Assembly (NCBI RefSeq): GCF_002298975.1
Contig: NZ_DBMV01000041.1
Coordinates: 1 to 64,000, forward strand
Source of the DNA: Ralstonia sp. UBA689
Lineage (GTDB): Bacteria > Pseudomonadota > Gammaproteobacteria > Burkholderiales > Burkholderiaceae
Length of the DNA stretch: 64,000 nt
Reading direction: 5' to 3'
Shown: in pieces, positions 36,164 through 45,994 of the stretch
Numbering within the stretch: position 1 is the first letter of the stretch
Layout of the letters: each line of letters opens with the position of its first letter
Position numbers and translations under genes: made by a program
The notes under the pieces: model-generated
Databases searched by the model: none
The model's input: the letters and a program-made list of their open reading frames with translations, nothing else
Told to the model about the DNA's origin: nothing

Positions 36164-36816
36164 GCCGATTCACCCGCGCGTGCCGTCAAGGTTGCTGGGC
36201 GCGCGAGCTTCTCAAGCCGCTCCAGGCGTTTGACCAAGCGGGCCTCCGCATCACGCAGTGCAGCCACATCCGCGGCAAATTGCGCTAAGCGCGCATGACG
36301 CACGAGCGTCGGTTGCTCATCCGTGAGGTATGACGCCACGGACTCCGCCAGCGAACGGCCAACGCGCGTGGCTTCCGTGCGCGCGACCTGCGCGCCGCTC
36401 ACCATGCGCTGCGCGACCACGTCGCCGAACACGCGCGACAAGTCTTCCGCCGCATCCCAGCGCAGGTTGCGCAGCAGCGTCGACAACACATTGGCGAACT
36501 CGGCCTCGCCTTCGATGCGCACATGCTTGAGCACGGCAGCCTGCCCGCCCGTGGCGTAATCGCTGGCGGCAGACATGAGCGGTACGACCACCGTGACGGC
36601 AGCTTCGGCTCCCGCCTCGGGTACCGTCACCAACCCGGCCGGATCGACCTGCAGCGTCAGCGACACCGGCGCCAAATCAAAACGCGCGGCGCGGCCCGCG
36701 AACGGGCGCAGCGTCTCCTGCGCCCAGGGCTCCTGGCGCAGCAGATGATTGAGCGCGAGCAGCAGCGGCTGCATCAGCACAGAAGGAAACGAAGATGGAG
36801 TGGCAGTCGAAGACAT
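36160..36816 (-). CDS. ubiJ: Ubiquinone biosynthesis accessory factor UbiJ
   Basis: 218 residues with an N-terminal SCP2-like lipid-binding domain (LALNHLLRQEPWAQETLRPFAGRAARF) and a C-terminal helical coiled-coil region (about 165-210). UbiJ binds ubiquinone intermediates in the cytoplasmic Ubi complex. Low sequence conservation is normal for the family; position immediately upstream of ubiB supports the call. Confidence 0.85.
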   Translation of the reverse strand: MSSTATPSSFPSVLMQPLLLALNHLLRQEPWAQETLRPFAGRAARFDLAPVSLTLQVDPAGLVTVPEAGAEAAVTVVVPLMSAASDYATGGQAAVLKHVRIEGEAEFANVLSTLLRNLRWDAAEDLSRVFGDVVAQRMVSGAQVARTEATRVGRSLAESVASYLTDEQPTLVRHARLAQFAADVAALRDAEARLVKRLERLEKLARPATLTARAGESA

Positions 36817-36866
36817 GCGGCGATGGTGCGCAAAAGCGGCCAGAAGCGGGCTAGCCGGCGGCCAAC

Positions 36867-36897
36867 AAAAAAGGCCCGAACCGGACGGTCGGGCCCT
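36867..36897 (-). terminator. Rho-independent terminator after the Tim44-domain gene
   Basis: Seven-base-pair stem GGCCCGA/TCGGGCC followed on the minus strand by TTTTTTGTT. It lies about 65 bases downstream of the Tim44-domain gene and upstream of ubiJ, so ubiJ-ubiB likely have a separate promoter. Confidence 0.8.
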
Positions 36898-36960
36898 ATT
36901 TTACGGGGAATGCTGCGACGGCCGTTTTGCGCCGCCTCAGTACACCCCGGCGTTACTGCG

Positions 36961-38001
36961 TCATTGCAGTTGTTGGATGCCTGCCAGCACCCAACCACCG
37001 CTGCCTTGCGTCGGCTTGGTCAGGTTCCACACCTCTGCGAACGGCTGGGCCGGCGCGTTGGTTTCCTCGCGGATCATGCCCGAGAAGCGCACGCTTGCCA
37101 GGTGTTCGGCGGCCTGCGTCTCGATGCCGAGCAGCTCGGCTTCGACCGAGACCACGTCAGTCTTGTTGGGCGCGGCGCCGCGGTCGGCAAGATCCATTTT
37201 GATCTCGGCGAACATCTCCGGCGTCGTGAATTCGCGGATGTCGTTCAAGTTGCCGGCATCCCATGCGGCCTGCAGGCGAATGAAGTAGACCTTGGCGTTG
37301 CGCAGGAAGGCTTGCGTGTCGAAGTCCGCCGGCACGCCCCACGGCTGTTGCGGTGCGGCTGTGGCAGGTTGCGCATTGACGGCTTGAGCGGCCGGGCCAC
37401 CCAGATTCCACGATTGTGCAGCCGTCGGTGCGCCGGCACCCAGGCCCGACGTGTTGCCGTTGTTGAGCGACGCAGCGGCGGGCGCGGAAGCCTGCGGAGC
37501 CGGCGCGGCAGGCTGCGGCACATACGGCTCGCGGTCACCACCCAGCGACGGACCACCCGTGGCGTAGGCCGGACCTTGCGGACGGCTGCCACGCACCTTG
37601 CGGATGATCCACATCACCACGAAGGCGACAAGGGCGATCAGGATCAGGTTCGAGAGCAGCGAGGCAAGGCCCGCGCCCAGACCGAACTTGGAGAGCAGAT
37701 AGCCGATCCCCAGACCGGCGGCCAAACCGCCCAGCATGCCGCCCCAGTTGCGGCGCGGCTGTTGTGCAGGCGCGGTCGGGGCCGGCGCGGCAGGCGACGG
37801 CTGTGCGGCCGGTGCGGCCTGCTGCGTGGGCGAAGGCGTGGTCGCCGGCGGCGTTTGCTGGCGTTGCGTCACGGTGGACGATTGCTTGCCAAAGCTGCGG
37901 CTGCCGCCCATGCGCTTGGCGTTGGCGTCGACCGCCGTGCCCAGAGCGATCGTCGCAACTAGCGCGCCGACCATCAATTTTCCACCCCAATGCAAACTCA
38001 T
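36961..38001 (-). CDS. Tim44-domain membrane protein
   Basis: 346 residues. N-terminal signal/anchor (GALVATIALGTAVDANA), a Gln/Pro/Ala-rich linker (about 50-90), two hydrophobic segments (MLGGLAAGLGIGYLLSKFGLG and SLLSNLILIALVAFVVMWII), then another disordered linker and a C-terminal Tim44-like domain of about 140 residues (FLRNAKVYFIRLQAAWDAG). The bacterial family is of unknown function, but its presence between ubiE and ubiJ is common in beta-proteobacteria. ATG 38001 begins the signal segment. Confidence 0.88.
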   Translation of the reverse strand: MSLHWGGKLMVGALVATIALGTAVDANAKRMGGSRSFGKQSSTVTQRQQTPPATTPSPTQQAAPAAQPSPAAPAPTAPAQQPRRNWGGMLGGLAAGLGIGYLLSKFGLGAGLASLLSNLILIALVAFVVMWIIRKVRGSRPQGPAYATGGPSLGGDREPYVPQPAAPAPQASAPAAASLNNGNTSGLGAGAPTAAQSWNLGGPAAQAVNAQPATAAPQQPWGVPADFDTQAFLRNAKVYFIRLQAAWDAGNLNDIREFTTPEMFAEIKMDLADRGAAPNKTDVVSVEAELLGIETQAAEHLASVRFSGMIREETNAPAQPFAEVWNLTKPTQGSGGWVLAGIQQLQ

Positions 38002-38121
38002 CGCTGTCTTCTCTCCAATGGCAGTGACGCCATTAGATGAAGACGTCAGCGCCGAATTCAATGTGTGGGATCGTGGCATATCGTCGCAGCGCACTGCATC
38101 GACCATCCGGTGGACCATCAA

Positions 38122-38853
38122 TCAGAGGCGACGACCGACGTGCAGGGCCACGACACCCGCCGTCAGGTTGAAATATTCGACCGAGTCCAACCCGGCCCGT
38201 TCCATCATCTGCTTGAGCGTTTCCTGATCCGGGTGCATGCGGATGGACTCGGCCAGGTAGCGGTAGCTCTCGGCGTCGCCAGCCACCTTGCTGCCCAGCC
38301 AGGGCAGCACCTTGAACGAGTAGACGTCGTAGGCTTTCTCCAGCGGCTGCCACACCTTGGAGAACTCCAGCACCATCACCTTGCCGCCTGGTTTGACCAC
38401 GCGGCGCATCTCGGCAAGCGCACGATCCTTGTGCGTCATGTTGCGCAAGCCAAATGCCACTGTCACCACATCGAAGTAAGCATTCGGAAAGGGAATGTGC
38501 TCGGCATCGCACAAGGCGGTCGGCGTGAGCACGCCGGCATCGAGCAGGCGGTCGCGGCCGACACGCAGCATGGATTCATTGATGTCGGTCAGCCACACCT
38601 CGCCGGTCGGACCGGCTTGGCGCGCGAAGGCCTTGGCGAGATCGCCCGTGCCACCGGCAATGTCAAGCACCTTGTAGCCGGGACGCACCGCTGCCTGGGC
38701 GATGGTGAACATCTTCCACAGCCGGTGCAGGCCGCCGGACATCAGGTCGTTCATCACGTCGTACTTGCTGGCGACGGAATGGAACACGCCGGCGACCTTG
38801 CCGGCCTTCTCGCGCTCGTCGACCTGCTCGAATCCGAAGTGGGTTTGGCTCAT
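38122..38853 (-). CDS. ubiE: Ubiquinone/menaquinone C-methyltransferase UbiE
   Basis: 243 residues, SAM-dependent C-methyltransferase of ubiquinone synthesis. UbiE signatures: THFGFEQVDEREKAGKVAGVFHSVASKYDVMNDLMS region at the N-terminus, SAM site VLDIAGGTGDLAKAF, and VTVAFGLRNMTHKDRAL. Adjacent to DUF971 upstream and the Tim44 gene downstream. Confidence 0.96.
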   Translation of the reverse strand: MSQTHFGFEQVDEREKAGKVAGVFHSVASKYDVMNDLMSGGLHRLWKMFTIAQAAVRPGYKVLDIAGGTGDLAKAFARQAGPTGEVWLTDINESMLRVGRDRLLDAGVLTPTALCDAEHIPFPNAYFDVVTVAFGLRNMTHKDRALAEMRRVVKPGGKVMVLEFSKVWQPLEKAYDVYSFKVLPWLGSKVAGDAESYRYLAESIRMHPDQETLKQMMERAGLDSVEYFNLTAGVVALHVGRRL

Positions 38854-38904
38854 GACAGAAAGGGATGCGGATGCGGCGCCCGCGCGCCGCGATGTGAATT
38901 GGGA

Positions 38905-39321
38905 TCAGTGGCCGTGGCCGCAGGCGTGGCCCGCGTTGGGCGCCATCGGTGCGTCGCGGTCGAGGCCGGCGGCAGTCAGGCGATCAAGGTACGCTTGCCA
39001 CAGCGTGTCGTGCTCAACGCCAAGGCGATACAGGTAGGCCCAGTCGTAGATGCCGGAATCATGGCCGTCGGAAAACAGCGGGCGGATCGCGTAGTTGCCC
39101 ACCGGCTCCACGCCGACGATGCCGACGTCGCGCTTGCCGGTCTGCAGCACTTCCTGGCCTGGCCCGTGCCCCTGCACTTCGGCCGACGGCGACAGCACGC
39201 GCAGGTATTCGAACGGCAGGCGAAACTGCTTGCCGTCAGCAAAGGCGATTTCGAGCACGCGCGATTGCGTGTGCACGGTCAGGCCGGTCGGGTGTGGGGT
39301 GTCGGCGGAAAGTCCGGCCAT
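38905..39321 (-). CDS. DUF971 domain protein
   Basis: 138 residues. It matches the DUF971 (gamma-butyrobetaine-hydroxylase N-terminal-like) family with ADGKQFRLPFEYLRVLSPSAEVQGHG and YAIRPLFSDGHDSGIYDW. It ends in a His-rich tail HACGHGH that could bind metal. It is a typical neighbour of ubiE in beta-proteobacteria; its function is unknown. Confidence 0.9.
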   Translation of the reverse strand: MAGLSADTPHPTGLTVHTQSRVLEIAFADGKQFRLPFEYLRVLSPSAEVQGHGPGQEVLQTGKRDVGIVGVEPVGNYAIRPLFSDGHDSGIYDWAYLYRLGVEHDTLWQAYLDRLTAAGLDRDAPMAPNAGHACGHGH

Positions 39322-39358
39322 GAAAAAAACGTCTCGGTGATTGCCTGAAAATTGCGAA

Positions 39359-41203
39359 TCAGGAAGCGGCCAGCACCATGTGCGCCGGCTCTTCCACCAC
39401 CCGATAGCTTACCGCAGTCAACGGATCGCCCTCGGGGATGTAGCGCAAGCGGCGGTGATGGAAACGTGCCACCGTGCTGCGGTGCGCCACACTCACGATG
39501 GTCACATCGGGCATCGTTTCGAGCATCAGGCTGTACATGAACGCCTCGGTGTCTTCGTCGAGTGCGCTGGTTGCTTCGTCGAGGAAAAGGTAGTCGGGGC
39601 GCTGCAGCAAAGCGCGCGCGAAGGCCAGGCGCTGCTGCTCGCCGGGAGACAGGCGCAGGCTCCAGTTGCTCACCTCGTCCAGCAGGTCGACCAGCGCCGA
39701 GAGGCGGCAGGCGGCCAGCACTTGCGCCAAGCGCTCGGCGGTGTATTCGGTGGCGAGATCAGGATACGACAACGCATCGGCCAGCGTACCGGACGGCAGG
39801 TAACTGCGCTGCGGCAAGAACAGCACGCGCGCATCGTCGGGCACCTCGATGCGGCCGGTGCCGTAGGGCCAGATGCCGGCCACGGCGCGCACCAGCGTGC
39901 TCTTGCCGCAACCGGATGGGCCGTTGACCAGCACCCGTTCCCCACGCGCGAGGGTCATGTCGAACGGTTCGACCAGCAGATCCTCGGGCTTGCGGTTGGG
40001 CAGATTCAGCGCCAAACCGCGCGCCTCGATGGCGGGCACGGGCGCGGTCTCGACCTCGACATCGCGAATGCCGGCACGGTGCTCTTCTTCGCGATCAGCA
40101 GCGCGGATGGCACGCTGGAATTCAATCAGACGGTTGGTGGAAGCCTTCCAGCTCACCAACGTGCTGTAGTTATCGACAAACCACGACATCGCGCCCTGCA
40201 CCTGCCCGAAGGCGGTGGCGACCTGCATCATGCCGCCCAGTGTGAGTGTGCCGCCAAAGTAGCGCGGCGCGGACACCAGGAACGGAAAGATGATGGCGAA
40301 CTGCCCATAGCCCGAACTGGCAAAGTTCAGGCGCCGGGTGTAGTCCATCAACTGGTTCCAGTTCGCGCGAATACGCTCGAAACGGCCGCGCAGAATAGCC
40401 TTTTCCGTGGGCTCGCCACGGTACAGAGCGATGCTCTCGCTGTTCTCGCGCACGCGCACCAGCAGGAAACGGAAATACGCTTCGTAGCGCTCCTGCTGGA
40501 ACGACAGCCCGATCAACGGCCGGCCCACGAAGTGGATGATGACCGAGCCCAGCACCGAGTACAGCAACGCGAACCACACCATATAGCCGGGGATGACGAA
40601 GTCATGCCCACCCAGCGCGAACGCCAGCGGCCCCGACACGGCCCACAGGATGCCGAAGAACGACACCAACGTGACCGCCGAATTCAGGAAGCCCAGCCCC
40701 AGCGTGAGCGTGGCATCGGTGAAATTGCGCAGGTCGTCGGCGATCCGCTGGTCGGGGTTGTCGGCGGTGCGGGTCTGCTCCAGGCGGTAAAAGGCCTGCT
40801 TGCCGAGCCAGTCGTCGAGAAAGCTGCCGGTGATCCATGTCCGCCAGCGCATGCGCAGCATCATGGTGTAGTACTGGCGCAGAACCTGCGCGACGATGAT
40901 CAGCGCGGCAATCCACGAGAAACGCCCGAGTTGATGCCAGAACGCCGCTCTGTCCTTCTGCTCCAGCGCGTTGTAGAAGAACTTGTACCACTCGGTGTAC
41001 AGCACGGTCATGTAGACCACGAACAAGCTCAGCGCAATGACGAGCGCCAACAACCCCCAGGCCTTGTAGCGGTCTTCCGAGAACCAGTACGGGCGGATCA
41101 GTTGCCACGTCTCGGACAGATTCAGCCGGCCGTGATGAACATTCAGCTCGGCGATGGAATCCTTGTGGGAATCAGGTGTAGCGGCGGTGCGCGGTGTCGT
41201 CAT
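39359..41203 (-). CDS. SbmA/BacA-like ABC transporter, fused permease-ATPase
   Basis: 614 residues. The N-terminal half has six hydrophobic segments and the ABC_membrane_2 (SbmA/BacA/YddA) blocks WRTWITGSFLDDWLGKQAFYRLE and NPDQRIADDLR. The C-terminal ATPase has Walker A GPSGCGKST, signature LSPGEQQRLAFARAL and Walker B YLFLDEATSALDED. The family moves peptides, vitamin B12 or very-long-chain acyl compounds; the substrate is unknown. Start at ATG 41203. Confidence 0.9.
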   Translation of the reverse strand: MTTPRTAATPDSHKDSIAELNVHHGRLNLSETWQLIRPYWFSEDRYKAWGLLALVIALSLFVVYMTVLYTEWYKFFYNALEQKDRAAFWHQLGRFSWIAALIIVAQVLRQYYTMMLRMRWRTWITGSFLDDWLGKQAFYRLEQTRTADNPDQRIADDLRNFTDATLTLGLGFLNSAVTLVSFFGILWAVSGPLAFALGGHDFVIPGYMVWFALLYSVLGSVIIHFVGRPLIGLSFQQERYEAYFRFLLVRVRENSESIALYRGEPTEKAILRGRFERIRANWNQLMDYTRRLNFASSGYGQFAIIFPFLVSAPRYFGGTLTLGGMMQVATAFGQVQGAMSWFVDNYSTLVSWKASTNRLIEFQRAIRAADREEEHRAGIRDVEVETAPVPAIEARGLALNLPNRKPEDLLVEPFDMTLARGERVLVNGPSGCGKSTLVRAVAGIWPYGTGRIEVPDDARVLFLPQRSYLPSGTLADALSYPDLATEYTAERLAQVLAACRLSALVDLLDEVSNWSLRLSPGEQQRLAFARALLQRPDYLFLDEATSALDEDTEAFMYSLMLETMPDVTIVSVAHRSTVARFHHRRLRYIPEGDPLTAVSYRVVEEPAHMVLAAS

Positions 41204-41311
41204 GGCGATGGCTGTAGCACGACAGAAAGACGGACAGAATGAGAGTCTGACGGACTACGCGCTACGGGGGTTCCGCGCAGAGCGTAGCGTTGCGTTACCG
41301 GTGGTAACCGC

Positions 41312-41764
41312 TCAGACGTCGGCGAGCGCCGATTGCAGCGCATACGGCAGCGCCGGCAGCTTGGCCGCGACCTCGGCGATGCGGACGGCATCAGGCTGGC
41401 GCTGAGCGGGTCCCCAGACGGCTTCCGGGAAATGCGTGTCCCATTGATAACGCGGGATGACGTGCCAGTGCAGGTGCGGGACGAAGTTGCCGAAGCTGGC
41501 GAGATTGATCTTGTCCGGCGCCAGCTCGGCACGCAGCACGCGCTCCACGCGCGTGACAACCTCCATCAGCCAGTGGCGGTCGGCATCCGACAGATCCGTC
41601 TGCTCGGCCACGTGGTCGTTCCAGATCACGCGGCAGAAGCCTGGGAAGCGCGCGTGCTCAACCAGCACCACGCGCGCCCGGGCATTGCGCCAGACCGGCT
41701 CGCCGCCATCGGTCTCACACAGCGCGCAGCCGGGCGCCCGGTCGCCCGTCGTCACACTGATCAC
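41312..41764 (-). CDS. HIT-family hydrolase
   Basis: Histidine-triad protein of about 150 residues. The motif FVPHLHWHVIPRYQ contains the HxHxH triad near residue 100, preceded by CALCETDGGEPVWRN (zinc-type Cys pair). A GTG at 41764 overlaps the stop of the upstream FAD gene (GTGA); a second GTG at 41755 is also possible. The family hydrolyses nucleoside phosphoramidates or dinucleotides; the substrate is unknown. Translationally coupled to the large oxidoreductase. Confidence 0.88.
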   Translation of the reverse strand: MISVTTGDRAPGCALCETDGGEPVWRNARARVVLVEHARFPGFCRVIWNDHVAEQTDLSDADRHWLMEVVTRVERVLRAELAPDKINLASFGNFVPHLHWHVIPRYQWDTHFPEAVWGPAQRQPDAVRIAEVAAKLPALPYALQSALADV

Positions 41765-44700
41765 ACCAGCACCCGCTCGATGCCGCCTGCGTTGGCGTGG
41801 GAGACGTAGTCTTCCAGCCACGTTTCGCCGAGCACGTGGCGCGCCATCTCAACCACGATGTAGTCGGCCTGCACCGAGGCGTCCTCGCTGTAGCGCGACA
41901 GGCCCTGCAGACACGACGGGCAGCTGGTCAGGATCTTCACGTCGCCGTTGAAAGCCTCGCCGTTCTGGCCATCGGCGCGTAGCTTGTCGGCGCCCTTCTT
42001 CATCTCCTCCTCCTTACGGAAGCGGATCTGCGTGGAGATGTCGGGGCGCGAGACCGCCAGCGTGCCCGATTCACCGCAGCAGCGGTCGTTCTTCTCGATC
42101 GCGCGCGTCTGCCCGTCGGCGCCCAGGTTGCCGCCCATTAGCTGGTTGACCAGCTTGGTCGGGTCCATGGTCTTGATCGGGGTGTGGCAGGGGTCGTGGT
42201 ACATGTACCGCGTGCCTTGCACACCATCGATCTTCACGCCCTTCTCGAGCAGGAACTCGTGGATGTCGATGATGCGGCAGCCCGGGAAAATCTTGTCGAA
42301 CTCGTAGCCGGCGAGCTGGTCGTAGCACGTGCCGCAGCTCACCACCACCGTCTTGATGTCGAGGTAGTTGAGCGTGTTGGCGACGCGATGGAACAGCACG
42401 CGGTTGTCGGTAACGATCTTCTCGGCCTTGTCGTACTGGCCATTGCCGCGTTGCGGATAGCCGCAGCACAGGTAGCCCGGCGGCAGCACGGTCTGCACGC
42501 CGGCGTGCCACAGCATCGCCTGCGTGGCCAGGCCCACCTGCGAGAACAGCCGCTCCGAGCCGCAGCCCGGGAAGTAGAACACCGCCTCGCTGTCGGACGT
42601 GGTCGCCTTCGGGTTGCGGATGATCGGAACAATCTCGTTGTCCTCGATGTCCAGCAGCGCGCGCGCCGTCTTCTTGGGCAGATTGCCCGGCATCTTCTTG
42701 TTGATGAAGTGGATCACCTGCTCGCGCACCGGCGGCTTGCCTACCGTGGCGGGCGGGTGCGCCGTCTGCTTCTTGGCGAACTTCTTCAGCACGTCATTAC
42801 CCAGACGCTGCGCCTTGTAGCCCCAGTCGATCATCACCTTGCGCGTGAGGTTGATGGTCTCGGGGTTGGTCGCGTTCAGGAAGAACATCGACGCGGCGGT
42901 GCCGGGGTTGAACTTCTTCTGCCCCATCTTGCGCAGCAGGTTGCGCATGTTCATCGACACGTCACCGAAGTCGATCTTGACCGGGCACGGCGTCACGCAC
43001 TTGTGGCAGACCGTGCAGTGGTCTCCCACGTCGGCAAACTCTTCCCAGTGCTTGACCGACACGCCGCGGCGCGTCTGCTCTTCATACAGGAAGGCCTCAA
43101 TGAGCAGCGAGGTGGCAAGAATCTTGTTGCGCGGGCTGTACAGCAGGTTGGCGCGCGGCACGTGCGTGGCGCACACCGGCTTGCACTTGCCGCAGCGCAG
43201 GCAGTCCTTGATGCTCTCCGAGATGGCGCCGATGTCGCTCTGCTGCATGATGATCGACTCGTGCCCCATCAGGCCGAACGACGGCGTGTAGGCATTGCGC
43301 AGATCAGCGGCCAGGCCTTGCGGGTCGTTGATGTCGCGCAGCAGCTTGCCCTTGTTGAAGCGGCCGTTCGGGTCGACGCGGCGCTTGTAGGCAGCAAAGT
43401 CGGCGATCTCGTCGTCGGTCAGGAATTCCAGCTTGGTGATACCGATACCGTGCTCGCCCGAGATCACGCCGTCCAGCGAACGCGCCAGCGTCATGATGCG
43501 GGCCACCGCCTTGTGGGCGTCCTGCAGCATGTCGTAATCGTCGGAGTTGACCGGCAGGTTGGTGTGCACGTTGCCGTCGCCGGCGTGCATATGCAGCGCC
43601 ACGAAAACGCGACCACGCAGCACTTGCTTGTGGATCGCCTGCGCCTCGTCGAGGATCGGCTTGAACTCGCCGCCGTTGAAGATCTTGCGCAGCTCGGCGC
43701 GGATTTCCGCCTTCCACGACACGCGGATCGTGCGATCCTGCAGCAGGTGGAACAGGTTGGCGTCGGGCTGGGTCTGCAGGCGATCGTCGATGGTCTGCGT
43801 GAGATAGCCCAGGCCCAGGCCGATCAGGCTGGCGCGCGCGGTATTCACCGGCGTGTCGAGATGGTCCAGCAGGTACTGCCAGCGCGCGCGCGTTGCACGC
43901 ACGAGTTGCTGCGCCTGCTGCACGCGGTCTTCCAGCAGCTCTGCGCTCGGGATTTCGTTGGCGTCGTCGGTGCGGCCCAGCGGCAGGTCGTTGCGCGCGA
44001 AGAACTCCTGCAGCGCGTCGCCCAGCTTCAGCTTGTTCTTGATCGACAGCTCGATGTTGATGCGCTCGATGCCGTCGGTGTACTCGCCCATGCGGTTAAG
44101 CGGAATCACCACGTCTTCGTTGATCTTGAAGGCGTTGGTGTGGCGGGCGATGGCGGCGGTGCGCGAGCGGTCGAGCCAGAATTTCTTGCGCGCCTCGGGG
44201 CTGACGGCCACGAAACCTTCGCCGCTCTTGCCGTTGGCGAGGCGGATCACCTCCGAGGTGGCGCGTGCCACGGCGTCATCATCATCGCCGACGATGTCAC
44301 CGATCAGCACCATCTTCGGAAACGCGTTGCGCTTGCTCTTGGTGGCGTAGCCGACCGCACGCAGATAACGCTCATCCAAGTGCTCCAGGCCCGCGAGGAT
44401 CGCGCCGCCGGGCTTCTTGGTCTCGGCGTCGAGGTAATCCTTGATCTCGACGATGCTCGGGATCGCGTCACGCGCCTGGCCGAAGAACTCCAGGCACACG
44501 GTGCGGATCGACTTGGGCATGCGGTGCAGAATCCAGCGCGCGCTGGTGATGATGCCGTCGCAGCCTTCCTTCTGCACGCCGGGCAGGCCGGCCAGGAACT
44601 TGTCGGTGACGTCCTTGCCGAGGCCTTCCTTGCGGAACTTGCGGCCCTCGATCGTGAGCGTCTCGGTGCGCAGCAGCTTGCTGCCCATCGGCGCATTGCC

Positions 44701-45786
44701 GTCGAACCACTTCAGTTCGAAGGTGACGACCGGTGCGTCGTGGATCTTGCCGAGGTTGTGATTCAGGCGCGTGACTTCCAGCCAGTTGCCGTCCGGATCG
44801 ACCATGCGCCACCAGGCGAGGTTGTCCAACGCGGTGCCCCACAGCACGGCCTTCTTGCCGCCCGCGTTCATGGCGACGTTGCCACCAATGCACGAGGCGT
44901 CGATCGACGTCGGGTCCACGGCGAAAACGAGGCCGGCCTTCTCGGCGGCGTCCGCCACGCGACGCGTGACCACGCCGGCGCCCGAATAGATGGTCGCGAC
45001 CGGATGGTCGACGCCAGGCAGGTCAGTCTGCTCGACCGCATCCAGGCGCTCGAGCTTTTCGGTATTGATGACGGCCGAGAACGGCGTCAGCGGCACGGCG
45101 CCGCCGGTGTAGCCGGTGCCACCTCCGCGCGGGATGATGGTCAGACCCAGCTCGAAGCAGCCCTTGACGATGCCGGCGATCTCTTCTTCGGTATCGGGCG
45201 TCAGCACCACGAACGGGTATTCGACCCGCCAGTCGGTGGCATCCGTCACATGCGAGACGCGCGACAGGCCATCGAACTTGATGTTGTCCTTGGCGGTGAC
45301 GCGGCCGAGCACCTTCTGGGCGCGGCGGCGCAGGTCATACACCTGGGCGAATTCTTCCTGGAACGCCTTCACGGCGCGGCGGGCATGCACGACGAGTTGC
45401 TCGACCTTGGCGGCACGCTCGTCGCCTTCCGGGTCGTGGTGCGAGTCGTGGTCGGCCACGCGGCGCTTCTCGATCTCCGCCAGGCGGTGATTGAGCGCGT
45501 CGATCAGCATCTGCCGGCGCTTCGGGTTGTCGAGCAGGTCGTCCTGCAGATACGGGTTGCGGCGCACCACCCAGACGTCGCCCAGCACTTCGTACAGCAT
45601 GCGCGCCGACCGGCCGGTGCGGCGCTCGGCGCGCAGCCCGTCGAGGATCTGCCATGCAGACTCGCCCAGCAGACGAATGACGATTTCCCGATCCGAGAAC
45701 GAGGTGTAGTTATAGGGAATCTCGCGCAGCCGGGGCGCAGCGTCCTGCGCCGCGAGTTTGGCGTCGATCAGAAGTGGGGCATTCAT
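41761..45786 (-). CDS. Giant FAD-linked / Fe-S oxidoreductase (D-2-hydroxyacid dehydrogenase type)
   Basis: 1341 residues. In order: N-terminal DUF3683 region (about 1-170), FAD-binding domain (LTPDTEEEIAGIVKGC, then IIPRGGGTGYTGGAVPLTP, about 195-245), FAD-oxidase C domain to about 840, two 4Fe-4S motifs CLRCGKCKPVC and CTVCHKCVTPC (about 890-970), and two CCG domains with YFPGCGSERLF, CCGYPQRGNGQ, SCGTCYDQLAGYE and DRCCGESGTLA. This joins what GlcD/GlcF or Dld/LutA do as separate chains. It probably oxidises D-lactate or another 2-hydroxyacid and passes electrons to quinone. ATG start. Confidence 0.93.
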   Translation of the reverse strand: MNAPLLIDAKLAAQDAAPRLREIPYNYTSFSDREIVIRLLGESAWQILDGLRAERRTGRSARMLYEVLGDVWVVRRNPYLQDDLLDNPKRRQMLIDALNHRLAEIEKRRVADHDSHHDPEGDERAAKVEQLVVHARRAVKAFQEEFAQVYDLRRRAQKVLGRVTAKDNIKFDGLSRVSHVTDATDWRVEYPFVVLTPDTEEEIAGIVKGCFELGLTIIPRGGGTGYTGGAVPLTPFSAVINTEKLERLDAVEQTDLPGVDHPVATIYSGAGVVTRRVADAAEKAGLVFAVDPTSIDASCIGGNVAMNAGGKKAVLWGTALDNLAWWRMVDPDGNWLEVTRLNHNLGKIHDAPVVTFELKWFDGNAPMGSKLLRTETLTIEGRKFRKEGLGKDVTDKFLAGLPGVQKEGCDGIITSARWILHRMPKSIRTVCLEFFGQARDAIPSIVEIKDYLDAETKKPGGAILAGLEHLDERYLRAVGYATKSKRNAFPKMVLIGDIVGDDDDAVARATSEVIRLANGKSGEGFVAVSPEARKKFWLDRSRTAAIARHTNAFKINEDVVIPLNRMGEYTDGIERINIELSIKNKLKLGDALQEFFARNDLPLGRTDDANEIPSAELLEDRVQQAQQLVRATRARWQYLLDHLDTPVNTARASLIGLGLGYLTQTIDDRLQTQPDANLFHLLQDRTIRVSWKAEIRAELRKIFNGGEFKPILDEAQAIHKQVLRGRVFVALHMHAGDGNVHTNLPVNSDDYDMLQDAHKAVARIMTLARSLDGVISGEHGIGITKLEFLTDDEIADFAAYKRRVDPNGRFNKGKLLRDINDPQGLAADLRNAYTPSFGLMGHESIIMQQSDIGAISESIKDCLRCGKCKPVCATHVPRANLLYSPRNKILATSLLIEAFLYEEQTRRGVSVKHWEEFADVGDHCTVCHKCVTPCPVKIDFGDVSMNMRNLLRKMGQKKFNPGTAASMFFLNATNPETINLTRKVMIDWGYKAQRLGNDVLKKFAKKQTAHPPATVGKPPVREQVIHFINKKMPGNLPKKTARALLDIEDNEIVPIIRNPKATTSDSEAVFYFPGCGSERLFSQVGLATQAMLWHAGVQTVLPPGYLCCGYPQRGNGQYDKAEKIVTDNRVLFHRVANTLNYLDIKTVVVSCGTCYDQLAGYEFDKIFPGCRIIDIHEFLLEKGVKIDGVQGTRYMYHDPCHTPIKTMDPTKLVNQLMGGNLGADGQTRAIEKNDRCCGESGTLAVSRPDISTQIRFRKEEEMKKGADKLRADGQNGEAFNGDVKILTSCPSCLQGLSRYSEDASVQADYIVVEMARHVLGETWLEDYVSHANAGGIERVLV

Positions 45787-45994
45787 GGCGAGCCGCAGGG
45801 AGGGAGCGCGACAGTGACGGTAGAGTCAGTCCTGGTCGCGCGGTCTTTAAAGGGCGATTGTACTGCAAGGTTCAACCTTGATGCGACGCAGCAACGGTTT
45901 CCCATGCCACGAGCATGGGCGCGAAAACTGCCGCGTTTTCAATGGCTTGCGAACAATGCGGGGACATAAAAGTGGCGCAAGCGCCACGCAAACG

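Noticed and set aside
42184..45969. Very long plus-strand open frame (1261 codons) opposite the FAD/Fe-S oxidoreductase
   Set aside because: It is the antisense shadow of a real gene in GC-rich DNA: composition is Arg/His/Val/Ala-rich with no family motif, while the minus frame has clear FAD and Fe-S motifs.
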